Assembly: GCA_902778895.1 (NCBI GenBank)
Contig: CACYZF010000003.1
Coordinates: 98,410 to 162,409 of the forward strand
Length of the DNA stretch: 64,000 nucleotides
Direction of reading: 5' to 3'
DNA from: an uncultured bacterium
GTDB lineage: Bacteria > Verrucomicrobiota > Lentisphaeria > Victivallales > UBA1829
This document shows positions 42,346 to 51,224 of this stretch, piece by piece. Within the stretch, counting starts at the first letter, position 1, and the number at the start of each line of letters is the position of its first letter. The notes under the pieces are model-generated. The model made no database searches. It was not told the origin of the DNA and saw only the letters and a list, made by a program, of their open reading frames with translations. Made by a program: the position numbers and the translations under genes.

Positions 42346-43350
42346 ATGGAAAATCCATTCCCGATTCTCGGTTTCGACGTCGGCGGCACGAAGGTCGCCG
42401 TCTCGCTCGTCCTCAGCGACGGCACGCTCGTCGCGTCCAGCCGCGTCCCGAACAAGGAACGCGAACCGGACGATGTCCTCCCCGCAATGGTCTCCGCAGG
42501 GAAATCCCTGCTCGCGGACGCCGGAATGACCCGCGATGACCTGAAGGCGGTCGGCGTCTGCACGCCCTCGCCGCTCGACTTCAAAAACGGGATCGTGATG
42601 GCCCCCTCCAACCTCAAGAAATGGAAGCACGTCCCCATCCGCGACTATTTGTCCGAAGCGTTCGGAGTCCGTGCGTTCTTCGACAACGACTCCAACGCGT
42701 CCGGCCTGGCCGAATGGCTGTTCGGATCCGGCGTCGGCACGCAGGACATGCTGTACATTTCCATCAGCACGGGCATCGGCGCGGGCGTCATCGCAAACGG
42801 GCGCCTCGTGCGCGGCGCAACGTGCGACGCCGGGGAAGTCGGCCATATGATCCTCGACGTGAACGGACCGCTCTGCAACTGCGGACTGCGCGGCTGCTGG
42901 GAAGCGTTCTCCGGCGGACGCGCCATCGCCCAGCGCGTGCAACGCGAACTCGCGAACAGCCCGAACAGCGCCGTCGTTCAGCTTGCGGGCGGCAACATCG
43001 ACAACATCGACATGAAGACGATCTCCGACGCCGTCGAGGCAAACGATCCGTATGCATGCGCGATCTGGGACGAGATGATGGAACGCCACGCGCAGGCGAT
43101 CGGCATGCTCCACAACATCTTCAACCCGTCGATCATCGCCCTCGGCACCATCGCCATCCAGTGCGGCGACCTCTTCATGAAACCGCTCCTCGAACGCGTG
43201 AAGAAGTACGGCTGGAAGCAGCCGCGCGAGGCGTGCTCCATCGTGCCCGGCAAGCTCGGCAGCAAGCTCGGCGAATACGCCGGCGCGTCCGTCGCGCTCT
43301 ATGCGCTCCATGAGCTCGGCGAATGGGATCTGCCCTGGCAGAACAACTGA
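42346..43350 (+). CDS. ROK family sugar kinase (glucokinase-like)
   Basis: 334 aa from the ATG at 42346. ATP-binding LGFDVGGTKVAVSLV at residues 7-21, GVCTPSPLDFKNG, DNDSNASGLAEWLFG (catalytic Asp), STGIGAGVI, and the zinc-binding ROK signature GHMILDVNGPLCNCGLRGCWE. Kinases with CxCGxxGCxE most often phosphorylate glucose, N-acetylglucosamine or N-acetylmannosamine. No helix-turn-helix is present, so it is an enzyme rather than a ROK repressor. First gene of a plus-strand cluster continuing to maf. Confidence 0.9.
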   Translation: MENPFPILGFDVGGTKVAVSLVLSDGTLVASSRVPNKEREPDDVLPAMVSAGKSLLADAGMTRDDLKAVGVCTPSPLDFKNGIVMAPSNLKKWKHVPIRDYLSEAFGVRAFFDNDSNASGLAEWLFGSGVGTQDMLYISISTGIGAGVIANGRLVRGATCDAGEVGHMILDVNGPLCNCGLRGCWEAFSGGRAIAQRVQRELANSPNSAVVQLAGGNIDNIDMKTISDAVEANDPYACAIWDEMMERHAQAIGMLHNIFNPSIIALGTIAIQCGDLFMKPLLERVKKYGWKQPREACSIVPGKLGSKLGEYAGASVALYALHELGEWDLPWQNN

Positions 43351-43364
43351 ACGGCATTTCCACG

Positions 43365-43847
43365 ATGAGCAAAATCAATATCAAGCAGTATTACTCCACA
43401 AAGCGCAAACGCGACGTCGTGACCGGCGCCGCCATCGCCCTGTTCGGAATCCTGATCCTGTTCCAGCTCTACATCACGATCGTCTTCCCGCTTCAGCTGC
43501 GCCACCAGAAATTCCTGGTCCTCGAAATGGAGAAGGACGAGATGTACGAACAGATCGACCGCATCCGCGACGCCATCCGTGCCACGAGGGGAAAAGACTT
43601 CGCGCAGAAAGGCGAGGTCAAGCTCGTGGAAGGCATCCTTGACCAGTTCGCACTCCATGTGCGCGAAAACGGCAAGGATATGAATCTGGAACAGGTGAGC
43701 GAACTGCGGAACGTGCTGTCGCGTTACGAACTGACCGTGATGACCTGGAAGGAAAAAAAGACCGACAACTACCACATCCGGCAGGATACGCTCGACACGA
43801 CCCCCTATGCCCGGACGATCGAAACCAGTATTCTGAACACACACTGA
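43365..43847 (+). CDS. Single-pass membrane protein of unknown function
   Basis: 160 aa from the ATG at 43365, 14 bases after the ROK stop. A basic N-terminus (KQYYSTKRKRD) precedes one membrane helix at about 20-43 (AIALFGILILFQLYITIVFP). An acidic and basic helical region (LEMEKDEMYEQIDRIRDAIR) and a mixed tail follow, probably periplasmic. I recognise no family. Position between a sugar kinase and hldA suggests an envelope role. Confidence 0.55.
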   Translation: MSKINIKQYYSTKRKRDVVTGAAIALFGILILFQLYITIVFPLQLRHQKFLVLEMEKDEMYEQIDRIRDAIRATRGKDFAQKGEVKLVEGILDQFALHVRENGKDMNLEQVSELRNVLSRYELTVMTWKEKKTDNYHIRQDTLDTTPYARTIETSILNTH

Positions 43848-43859
43848 GGTTATTCCAAT

Positions 43860-44906
43860 ATGCCCCCGATTATCTCCTCCGAACGATTCTCCGCGCTCGT
43901 CAATGCCTCCAAACCGCTCCGCATCGCCGTGCTCGGCGACCTCATGCTCGACACCTATATTTCCGGCAGCGCGTCGCGCCTCTCCCAGGAAGCCCCGGTG
44001 CCCGTGCTCCGCGTCCGGGACAAGAACATCCGCCTGGGCGGCGCGGCGAACGTCATGCGCAATCTGAAGGCGCTTTCGCCCGAGGCGAAGATCTTCGCGT
44101 TCGGCATCGTCGGCGTCGACGAACCCGGCGAGAAACTCCGCGCCCTGCTCGCCGGAGCCCGCATCAACACCAACGGCATCGTCGGCGTGCCGGGCCGCGT
44201 CACCATCGAAAAACAGCGTGTGATTGCCGGAAACCAGCAGATCGTCCGCATGGACTTCGAGGAAACAGCGCCCGTCGACACCGAAATCCGCGACCGCCTC
44301 ATCGAGACATTGACCAAGAAGATCCGCCTGCACGAGGTGGACGCCGTCGTCATCGAGGACTACGCGAAAGGTCTGATCGGACAGGAAATGCTCGACGCGA
44401 TCGTCGCGACCGCCTCGCACGAGGGGATTTTCACCGCGCTCGACCCGCACCCCGGCAATCCGGTCCGGACCAGAGGCATTTCCCTCATGACCCCGAACCG
44501 TGCCGAGGCCTTCGCGCTCGCGGGTGTCTACCACGCCGACCCCGCGGGCGATCCGGCGAAAGACGCGGCGCTGCAGGAAGTCGCAGCGAAAATCCGCAAG
44601 GACTGGGCACCCGACATCCTGCTCATCACGCTCGGCCATCAGGGCATGGCGCTGTACTCCGAAAAAGAGCCGCGCGGATTCGTGATCCCGACCATCGCGC
44701 GCGAGGTCTTCGACGTCTCCGGCGCGGGCGACACCGTCATTTCCGCGTTCACGCTGTACCACGCCGCGGGCGCGACCGACCGCGAGGCGGCCCTCATCTC
44801 GAACCAGGCGGCGGGCATCGTCGTCGGCAAAGCGGGCACCGCCACGACCGATCCGGCGGAAATCGCAGCGTCGTTCAAGCTGGAAACGGAGAAGCGCAAT
44901 GCCTGA
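43860..44906 (+). CDS. hldA: D-glycero-beta-D-manno-heptose-7-phosphate kinase (HldA/RfaE1)
   Basis: 348 aa, PfkB/ribokinase fold. GDLMLDTYISGSASRLSQEA and VLRVRDKNIRLGGAANVMRN are typical of the kinase domain of HldE, and DVSGAGDTVISAFTLYHAAG is the catalytic anion hole. The adenylyltransferase half of bifunctional HldE is absent, so the two functions are split as in HldA/HldC systems. It makes heptose-1,7-bisphosphate for ADP-heptose and LPS inner core, consistent with waaF and waaG elsewhere in the window. GAGG precedes the ATG; the stop overlaps maf by eight bases. Confidence 0.9.
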   Translation: MPPIISSERFSALVNASKPLRIAVLGDLMLDTYISGSASRLSQEAPVPVLRVRDKNIRLGGAANVMRNLKALSPEAKIFAFGIVGVDEPGEKLRALLAGARINTNGIVGVPGRVTIEKQRVIAGNQQIVRMDFEETAPVDTEIRDRLIETLTKKIRLHEVDAVVIEDYAKGLIGQEMLDAIVATASHEGIFTALDPHPGNPVRTRGISLMTPNRAEAFALAGVYHADPAGDPAKDAALQEVAAKIRKDWAPDILLITLGHQGMALYSEKEPRGFVIPTIAREVFDVSGAGDTVISAFTLYHAAGATDREAALISNQAAGIVVGKAGTATTDPAEIAASFKLETEKRNA

Positions 44907-45492
44907 TCTGCCGGAAGAATCCGGTTCCGCCCCAGTCCGTCCGATCATCCTGGCCTCCGCCTCGCCGCGCAGGTCCGCTTTGCTCAAAGAGGCGGGCCCG
45001 ATATTCGCGTCCATGCGAATCCTGACCTCGGATGTGGAGGAGGGCAACGATCCGCTGGATAACGCCATGCGGAAAGCCGAAGCAGTCGCGCAAATGAATT
45101 CGCAGGCGCTCGTGATCGGCGCGGACACCGTGATCCGGTTCGAGGGCAAAACGATCGGCAAACCCGCCGACCTCGAAGACGCGAAACGGATCCTCGCGAT
45201 GCTATCCGGTCGCACGCACGACGTGGCGACCGGGGTCTGCGTCCGCTGCGTCGAAGCCGGCATTCTCGTTCGATTCGAGGAGACCACGCATGTAACGTTC
45301 CGTGCGCTGACACCCGGGATCATCGATAAATACGTGCAGGATGTCAATGTACTGGACAAAGCCGGAGCCTACGCGATTCAGGAGCACGGCGAGGACATCA
45401 TCGAGAAGATCGACGGCTCGCTCACGAATGTCATCGGGCTCCCGGTGGAACGCCTGAAAGAGACGTTCGAGTATCTGCTGAAGCTCGCCTGA
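44899..45492 (+). CDS. maf: Maf-like nucleotide pyrophosphatase
   Basis: 197 aa. IILASASPRRSALLKEAG at the N-terminus is the Maf signature, followed by VIGADTVIRFEGKTIGKP, SGRTHDVATGVCV and AGAYAIQEHGEDIIEKIDGS. Maf proteins hydrolyse non-canonical or modified nucleoside triphosphates (dTTP/UTP, pseudouridine or m7GTP types). The subgroup is not resolved. Overlaps hldA by eight bases. Confidence 0.92.
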   Translation: MPDLPEESGSAPVRPIILASASPRRSALLKEAGPIFASMRILTSDVEEGNDPLDNAMRKAEAVAQMNSQALVIGADTVIRFEGKTIGKPADLEDAKRILAMLSGRTHDVATGVCVRCVEAGILVRFEETTHVTFRALTPGIIDKYVQDVNVLDKAGAYAIQEHGEDIIEKIDGSLTNVIGLPVERLKETFEYLLKLA

Positions 45493-45527
45493 GCGCTTCT
45501 CCTCCTGCCTTTTTTGCGCGTCCGCTA

Positions 45528-45555
45528 TTGAAAAATCGCGTTCGTGCAGTATATT
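45528..45555 (+). promoter_or_regulatory. Promoter of iorAB
   Basis: TTGAAA (45528-45533), 16-base spacer, TATATT (45550-45555). The leader is about 60 bases with AGGG before the ATG. Confidence 0.65.
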
Positions 45556-45622
45556 TAGATAATCTTTTTCACAAAAAAACCTCTCCCTCAAACAGGGATC
45601 ATCACAATCATCAGGGCATACC

Positions 45623-47224
45623 ATGGCTGATAAAAAAATGATCTTGAGCGGCGACGGCGCGATCGCCTACGGCGCGAAAGCGTGCGGCGTGACGCTTGGC
45701 GCGGGCTATCCCGGCACGCCGTCCACGGAAATCCTTGAAACCCTCACATCCATCGGCGGCGCGGCCCAGTGGTCGCCCAACGAGAAAGTCGCGCTCGAAG
45801 TCGCGACGGGCGTTTCGCTCGGCAACGGGCGCGCGCTGGTGACCATGAAGCACGTCGGGCTGAACGTTGCGGCCGATCCGCTGTTCACGCTGACCTACAT
45901 GGGGGTCAACGGCGGCCTCGTCATCGTTTCCGCCGACGATCCGGGCATGGTCTCGAGCCAGAACGAGCAGGACAACCGCAATTATGCGAAGTTCGCGCAG
46001 ATGCCGATGCTGGAACCGGCCTCCAGCCAGGAAGCCTACGACCTGACCATCCGCGCATTCGAGCTTTCCGAAAAGTTCAAAGTGCCGGTCCTCCTCCGCA
46101 TGACCACCCGCGTCTGCCACTCCATGGGTCCCGTCACGCTCTGGAAAGAAAACGAAGCGTTCCGTCCGGCGCCGTACAAGGCCGACCCCACGACGAAGGT
46201 CATGATCCCGGCCTACGCCCGACGCGCCCACGTCCGCCTCATCCAGGCGATGAAAGACCTCGCGGCGTACAACGAATCCTCCGACCTGCACGCGGTCCTC
46301 AACGCAGGCTCCTCCGAACTCGGCGTCCTCAGCTCCGGCGTGAGCGTGCAGCATGTGCTGGAAGCCGCCCCGGAAGCCTCCGTGCTCCAGCTGAAAATGA
46401 CCTGGCCGCTCCCGATGGACGTCATCCGCAAGTTCGCCTCCGGCGTGAAGCGTTTCGTGGTCGTCGAGGAAGGCAGCCGTTTCCTGGAGGAAAACCTCCG
46501 CGCCGCCGGAATCGCGGTCGAGGGCAAGGAAGACGTGTTCGAATGCGGCGAGCTTTCCGTGGGCCGCGTAAAACAGCTCCTCGTCCATGACACCACGCCG
46601 CCGCCCGCCGGCGCTCCGGGCCGTCCCCCGGCGCTCTGCCCCGGCTGCCCCCACCGCAAGACGTTCGAACTGCTCAGCGAACTGAAGCTGACCGTGCTGG
46701 GCGACATCGGCTGCTACACGCTCGGCGTGCTCCCGCCGTTCAACGCCATGGACGCCTCCGAATGCATGGGCGCGAGCATCGGCATGGGCCTCGGCCTCCG
46801 CCGTTCGCTCGGCGACACGCCCGAAGCACGCCGCGTGGTCAGCGTGATCGGCGACAGCACGTTCCTGCACAGCGGCCTGACCGGCGTCGTGGACATGGTC
46901 TACAACAAACCCGCGACCGGGCACGTGGTCCTGCTGCTCGACAACGGCACGACCGCCATGACCGGACTTCAGGAACACGCCGCCACCGGCTACCACCTGG
47001 ACAAGACCCCGGCGGTCCCGATCAAGCTCGAAGACGTCTGCCGTTCGCTCGGCGTCGACCACGTCGACGTCGTGGATCCCGTCGGCGACAACGACGGCTA
47101 CCGCGCGCTCCTTCAGGAGCGCCTGGCGTCCAACGACGCCACCGTGATCATCGTGCGCCGTCCGTGCCTGATGCAAATGAAAAAGATGGCGAAAATGGCC
47201 AATTCCACCGAGGTGAAAAAATGA
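45623..47224 (+). CDS. iorA: Indolepyruvate:ferredoxin oxidoreductase alpha subunit, lacking the C-terminal ferredoxin domain
   Basis: 533 aa. The N-terminal pyrimidine-binding domain has GDGAIAYGAKACGVTLGAGYPGTPS and NEKVALEVATGVSLG. The TPP domain has ALCPGCPHRKTFE (about residue 339), LGDIGCYTLGVLPP and the Mg/TPP motif IGDSTFLHSGLTG...LLLDNGTTAMTGLQ. It decarboxylates arylpyruvates to aryl-acetyl-CoA. Archaeal IorA is about 100 residues longer and ends in two [4Fe-4S] clusters, whereas this one ends at RRPCLMQMKKMAKMA with no cysteine cluster. The stop overlaps the iorB start (ATGA), so there is no sign of frameshift. Confidence 0.9.
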   Translation: MADKKMILSGDGAIAYGAKACGVTLGAGYPGTPSTEILETLTSIGGAAQWSPNEKVALEVATGVSLGNGRALVTMKHVGLNVAADPLFTLTYMGVNGGLVIVSADDPGMVSSQNEQDNRNYAKFAQMPMLEPASSQEAYDLTIRAFELSEKFKVPVLLRMTTRVCHSMGPVTLWKENEAFRPAPYKADPTTKVMIPAYARRAHVRLIQAMKDLAAYNESSDLHAVLNAGSSELGVLSSGVSVQHVLEAAPEASVLQLKMTWPLPMDVIRKFASGVKRFVVVEEGSRFLEENLRAAGIAVEGKEDVFECGELSVGRVKQLLVHDTTPPPAGAPGRPPALCPGCPHRKTFELLSELKLTVLGDIGCYTLGVLPPFNAMDASECMGASIGMGLGLRRSLGDTPEARRVVSVIGDSTFLHSGLTGVVDMVYNKPATGHVVLLLDNGTTAMTGLQEHAATGYHLDKTPAVPIKLEDVCRSLGVDHVDVVDPVGDNDGYRALLQERLASNDATVIIVRRPCLMQMKKMAKMANSTEVKK

Positions 47225-47694
47225 GTCGTGACATTACCAACGTCCTGTTCGTCGGCATCGGCGGCCAGGGTATCATCCGCGCATCCGATATGCTCACCGA
47301 AGCGGCGTTCCGCCTCGGATTCGACGTCAAGAAAAGCGAACTCCACGGCATGAGCCAGCGCGGCGGCTCCGTCTCCAGCGACGTCCGCTTCGGCAAAAAA
47401 GTCCTCAGCCCGATGGTCCCCGTCGGCATGACCGACTACCTCGTGGCTGTCTCCGAAGACCAGATCGAGGTCGCCCGTCCGTACCTGAACGATGCCACGG
47501 TCATCGTGCGTCCGTCCGACCTGTCGGCCGACGACGCGAAATCCCGCATGGCGAACATCGCGATGTTGGGCGTGCTGAACCGCTACCTCAAATTCCCCGC
47601 GGACCTGTGGGAAACACTGATCCGCGAGAACTTCTCAGGTCCCGTCGGCGAGGCCAACGTGCAGGCGTTCCGCCGCGGCGCGAACCTCGTCTGA
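47221..47694 (+). CDS. iorB: Indolepyruvate:ferredoxin oxidoreductase beta subunit
   Basis: 157 aa from the ATG at 47221. Gamma-domain pyruvate:ferredoxin oxidoreductase fold: NVLFVGIGGQGIIRASDMLTEAA, KKSELHGMSQRGGSVSSDVRFG and NIAMLGVLNRYLKFP are characteristic. It is shorter than the about 190 to 210 residues common elsewhere but complete at both ends. Pairs with IorA for oxidative decarboxylation of aromatic 2-oxoacids in amino-acid fermentation. Confidence 0.92.
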   Translation: MSRDITNVLFVGIGGQGIIRASDMLTEAAFRLGFDVKKSELHGMSQRGGSVSSDVRFGKKVLSPMVPVGMTDYLVAVSEDQIEVARPYLNDATVIVRPSDLSADDAKSRMANIAMLGVLNRYLKFPADLWETLIRENFSGPVGEANVQAFRRGANLV

Positions 47695-47728
47695 TCCCGC
47701 GCTCAGCACGATTTCAGACAAAACGAAA

Positions 47729-47767
47729 CCCCCGAAGCCACAACAGGCTCCGGGGGCAGTTTTTTTG
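47729..47767 (+). terminator. Intrinsic terminator of iorAB
   Basis: Stem CCCCCG-A-AGCC / GGCT-C-CGGGGG (one mismatch), 6-base loop, then CAG and eight T. It separates the convergent iorB and secretin-like genes. Confidence 0.88.
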
Positions 47768-47784
47768 TCAGCTGAGACAGATTT

Positions 47785-49410
47785 TTATTCGATCGTCTTC
47801 GAATCCAGGCCGAACTGCTCGAATCCGAGGTTGGTGATCGGATGTTCGATGCCCTGGATCAAATCATCTTCCGTGTTTTTCAGCTCGTCGTGGAGCGATT
47901 CCGGCACTTTGTCGGACGGCTGGGAGTATTCTGCATGCACAGAAAGGATCAGCTCGGTCTCGCGGGCGGATTCGGATTCCGTGGAGAAAGCCCAGCCGAG
48001 GATCGGGATGTCCTTCAGGATCGGGAGGCCGGACACACTGCGGACGATCTGCTTGCGCTTGATGCCGCCGATCACGAAGTCGCGCGCCTCGTACCCGAGG
48101 TGGACTTCCGTCTCGAATTTGGACTCACTGAGGCGCGGCGAACCGTCGCTGTTCCAGCCGAGGAGACTCACGCCGGAGACTTTGATCGGCAGGACGGACG
48201 CCATACCGGCCACGACCGGAGTGACCTCCAAGCTGAACCTGAAGCCTTCGGAAGCCTTCGTGTTCTGGCGGCTGCCGTGTTCGATCGGGACATCCGCGCC
48301 TGCGGGAAGCTTCTCCTTGCCGTCGATCAGGATGCCGTTGTTGATGGAGGTATCACCGATCGGGTCTTCCTCCTCGTAGAAGAGGCCGGAGCCGACGGAG
48401 ATCTCCGATTTGCGGCGGTTCTTCGCGGTGATGACGCCCTGCGTGACGACCTTCGCGCGTCCTGTGGAGGTCAGGAAGTCGAAGTACTTCGTGTTCCACT
48501 TCGGATTGAAATTGAAGTAATCGGTGCGGCTGCTGTGGGAACCGTCGATGCCGCCCGCGAATGTGCGCGCCCAGTTATTGCGGTAGCGGCCGCCGACGGA
48601 GAAGAAGTCGATCCCGTCATTGTTCTTCCAGCTCTGGAAGTCGACGCCGAGTTTGTCGTCGTTCTCCGAGCTGACCTCGTAAAGGCAGTACGAGAGGCGG
48701 ATTTCGGGCATCGGCTTGTCATACGATTCCAGCTGCTCCCTGATGCCGTGCCAGCTCCAGTAGGACGAGGCGACGAAGAGAGCGTTCAGACCGCCATCGA
48801 CGACCAGCTTGTCCACGCCGTGCGAGAATTCGACGTCCTCGGTAGTCGCGCCGACTCTCAGAAGCATTTCGCGGAGGTTGGCGGCAGTATTGGCTTTCGG
48901 GAAGTAGAGGAACAGGCCCTTGCCCGTGATGAGTTCCATGCCGGGCTGATCCAGCCCCGCGATGATCTCGTCGATGCTGTCGCCTTTTCCGCGGTTTTCA
49001 AAACGGTAGTCCTCGGCGGAAACCAGCACGATGCCGCGTCCGTCGTTGTACCTGACGGCGTCGACCGCAACGGGGTTTCCCACGACCTGCGTGGCATTCA
49101 CCACGCCCTGGATATAGCCTCGGATCGTATAGGGATTGGTGTGTTTCAGCTCGTACAGCTTCGTGATGACGAAGGGGTCGGTGTTGCCCCGGATGAAATG
49201 AACGGCGTCCTCGCCGTCCTTCAGATCCACGCGGATATGCGTCTGGACGGTGCTGCTGCCGTAGCCTTCCGTGGGGGCGTTGTTGTACGCCTGGGGCGCG
49301 CCGGGAATCCCGTGCGGAGTGAAATCGACCGACACATCATCATCGGAAAATGCGGAGACGGCGGCAAGGAGAAACGCGGTTGCGAAAAGATGTTTCATCA
49401 TGATTTTCAT
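47785..49410 (-). CDS. Secretin-like outer-membrane protein, paralogue 2
   Basis: 541 aa with signal peptide MKIMMKHLFATAFLLAAVSA. An N-domain at about 75-165 has ITKLYELKHTNPYTIRGYIQ and IDEIIAGLDQPG, and a second ring-like domain precedes MPEIRLSYCLYEVSSENDDK where the secretin domain starts. The C-terminal block FVIGGIKRKQIVRSVSGLPI then LKDIPILGWAFS is the conserved secretin ending of GspD/PilQ proteins. It follows the paralogue by 20 bases with GGAG. No type II secretion or pilus ATPase genes are near. Confidence 0.8.
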   Translation of the reverse strand: MKIMMKHLFATAFLLAAVSAFSDDDVSVDFTPHGIPGAPQAYNNAPTEGYGSSTVQTHIRVDLKDGEDAVHFIRGNTDPFVITKLYELKHTNPYTIRGYIQGVVNATQVVGNPVAVDAVRYNDGRGIVLVSAEDYRFENRGKGDSIDEIIAGLDQPGMELITGKGLFLYFPKANTAANLREMLLRVGATTEDVEFSHGVDKLVVDGGLNALFVASSYWSWHGIREQLESYDKPMPEIRLSYCLYEVSSENDDKLGVDFQSWKNNDGIDFFSVGGRYRNNWARTFAGGIDGSHSSRTDYFNFNPKWNTKYFDFLTSTGRAKVVTQGVITAKNRRKSEISVGSGLFYEEEDPIGDTSINNGILIDGKEKLPAGADVPIEHGSRQNTKASEGFRFSLEVTPVVAGMASVLPIKVSGVSLLGWNSDGSPRLSESKFETEVHLGYEARDFVIGGIKRKQIVRSVSGLPILKDIPILGWAFSTESESARETELILSVHAEYSQPSDKVPESLHDELKNTEDDLIQGIEHPITNLGFEQFGLDSKTIE

Positions 49411-49430
49411 AGTTCATGCTCCTTTCCTGA

Positions 49431-50948
49431 TCAGCGGTCGGCGCCGAAATCGGATTCGACGACGGGTTCGGCAGCCAGAATCGGGCCGTCCGGGTGAACG
49501 AGCGAGGCTTCGGCGGTCACGACGACGTAGGTCTGCTCTCTGATGCTGGTTGTGGTGCCGAAGAGGTATTTCAGCACGGGGATCTTCACCAGGAACGGGA
49601 TGCCGATGGTCTGTTCGACGTCGTTTTCACGGATGTAGGAGGCGAGGAGCTTTTCTGTCTTGAATCCGAGCGTAAGCTCGCCGGAAGCCGTGGCGACATC
49701 GCCCAGCTCGTCGCCGCGGTTGCTCCGCTCCGTCACGCTCTTCGACACGAGCTTGTAGGCGAACACGACCCCGCCGTCGGACGTTTCATAGTACTCCTGC
49801 GTGGACGGGATCCGGCCCCTCAGCGCGACCTGTTCTTCCTTCGCGGCGTCGAAGCAGATGACCGGGTTGATCACGGAGAGCGTGATGCTGCTGTCGCCGC
49901 CCGTGACCACGCTCGTGCGGTCGTCGTCGTCCTTCGTAATGTTCTCATAGCCGGGCGTGAGGCTGGCCTTGTATATTTTCGGCAGATGCTGATTCTGCTC
50001 TTCCGTCTCGTAGATGGGCGTATTCACGAACGTGAGTTCGGCTTCCGCGGCCAGTTTCGCGTTGCCGGACTGCTGAAGCACACGGATGAAGCTCAGATCG
50101 AACTTCGGCGCGGTGAAGAATCCGCCGTAACCCCAGCCCGAGGAGAAGTCCTTCGTGAGGTCGACCAGCTGAGTCGCCCCGCCGACGAGGTTCCAGACCG
50201 CCTCGTTGGAGAATATCTTGCCGGTGTCGAATCCGGCGGAGAAGATGTCGAGCCCGGGGCCGTTCTTCCATGCCAGATAGTCCATGCCGATGTCGCGCAG
50301 CTTGCTTTCGCGGATCTCATAGTATTTGAGCTTGAGGTTGACCTGCGGGAGCGGCCGGTCCAGATACTTGATCCAGTTGAGCGCGGCCATCGCGGCGGCC
50401 CGGTCGTCCTTCCAGTAGATCGTGTTCGTGTCCTCGTTCAGGTAGATCGTGCCTTCCGGGCTCCTCAACCCGGCATTGATGATGCGGAGCATCTCGGTCC
50501 CGAGGCGGTAGTTCGGGTGATACGTCACGCGGGTGACGCCGGTCCCCTCGATGATGGAGCCGTATTTGTCCTGCTTGCCCGGCACGTCCAGACCGGCGAT
50601 CAGCGCGTCCACGTAGGGGATGAAGTCTTCTCCGGTCGAGACAAGCAGATAGTGCCTGTCGGCATTGTTGTTGTTCACGCGGTCCACCTGCGAAAACGCA
50701 TTGTAGCGGGAGATCGCGGCGAGGATGAACGGGCGGACGTCGGTCGGCTTCGTGTATTTCAGCTCATAGAGCTTGCTGGCGAAACGGACCTGGGCGTCGT
50801 CCTGAAGCAGTTTGATGGTGCGGACTTCCTTCGCGGGTTCCTGCGCCGGGAGATACTGTGTCCCGGCCAGACTTGCGCTCAGGATCAACAAAGCAAAGCG
50901 TTTCAGGCGTTTTGCGTTTGTTTTTCGGAGGGATTGTGGGTCTTTCAT
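49431..50948 (-). CDS. Secretin-like outer-membrane protein, paralogue 1
   Basis: 505 aa from the ATG at 50948, which has AAGGAT eight bases upstream; a TTG three codons earlier is not preferred. Signal peptide: basic KTNAKRLKRFALLILSASLA. The first N-domain (about 45-125) has ASKLYELKYTKPTDVRPFIL and YVDALIAGLDVPGK, parallel to paralogue 2. The second N-domain is around GTIYLNEDTNTIYWKDDRA. The secretin core starts at LPQVNLKLKYYEIRESKLRD and ends VEQTIGIPFLVKIPVLKYLF. The two likely form or regulate a pore together. Long leader upstream. Confidence 0.78.
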   Translation of the reverse strand: MKDPQSLRKTNAKRLKRFALLILSASLAGTQYLPAQEPAKEVRTIKLLQDDAQVRFASKLYELKYTKPTDVRPFILAAISRYNAFSQVDRVNNNNADRHYLLVSTGEDFIPYVDALIAGLDVPGKQDKYGSIIEGTGVTRVTYHPNYRLGTEMLRIINAGLRSPEGTIYLNEDTNTIYWKDDRAAAMAALNWIKYLDRPLPQVNLKLKYYEIRESKLRDIGMDYLAWKNGPGLDIFSAGFDTGKIFSNEAVWNLVGGATQLVDLTKDFSSGWGYGGFFTAPKFDLSFIRVLQQSGNAKLAAEAELTFVNTPIYETEEQNQHLPKIYKASLTPGYENITKDDDDRTSVVTGGDSSITLSVINPVICFDAAKEEQVALRGRIPSTQEYYETSDGGVVFAYKLVSKSVTERSNRGDELGDVATASGELTLGFKTEKLLASYIRENDVEQTIGIPFLVKIPVLKYLFGTTTSIREQTYVVVTAEASLVHPDGPILAAEPVVESDFGADR

Positions 50949-51071
50949 AGGATGCAATCCTTATGGGTGGGGGGTATTTGGGATTGCACAGGAAAGATCA
51001 GGGAGCCGGATACGGATGAACGTCTCCAAGCCACCCGTATCTTCCCCGGCAAAGGGTTAGCGGGCGGCTCG

Positions 51072-51188
51072 TCAAATAATAAACGCGATGAATGCAAAGA
51101 GACTGATTTGCGCGAAGACGGCGCGGGTCTTCACGAAAGAGCATATTTCGTCGTGCATGTTTGAATCATTTGTTGTGCGAGAAACCAT
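51072..51188 (-). CDS. Possible 38-residue membrane microprotein in the secretin leader
   Basis: ATG at 51188 with CGAGG five bases upstream, TGA at 51072. The product starts MVSRTTNDSNMHDEICSF and ends in an uncharged hydrophobic run AVFAQISLFAFIAFII. It sits inside the predicted transcript of the secretin-like operon, about 125 bases before its start. Too short for statistical support. It could be a leader peptide, a small membrane protein, or chance. Confidence 0.35.
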   Translation of the reverse strand: MVSRTTNDSNMHDEICSFVKTRAVFAQISLFAFIAFII

Positions 51189-51224
51189 GTCAGCCTCGTT
51201 CTGCAGTTAAAAATATAAGCATTT

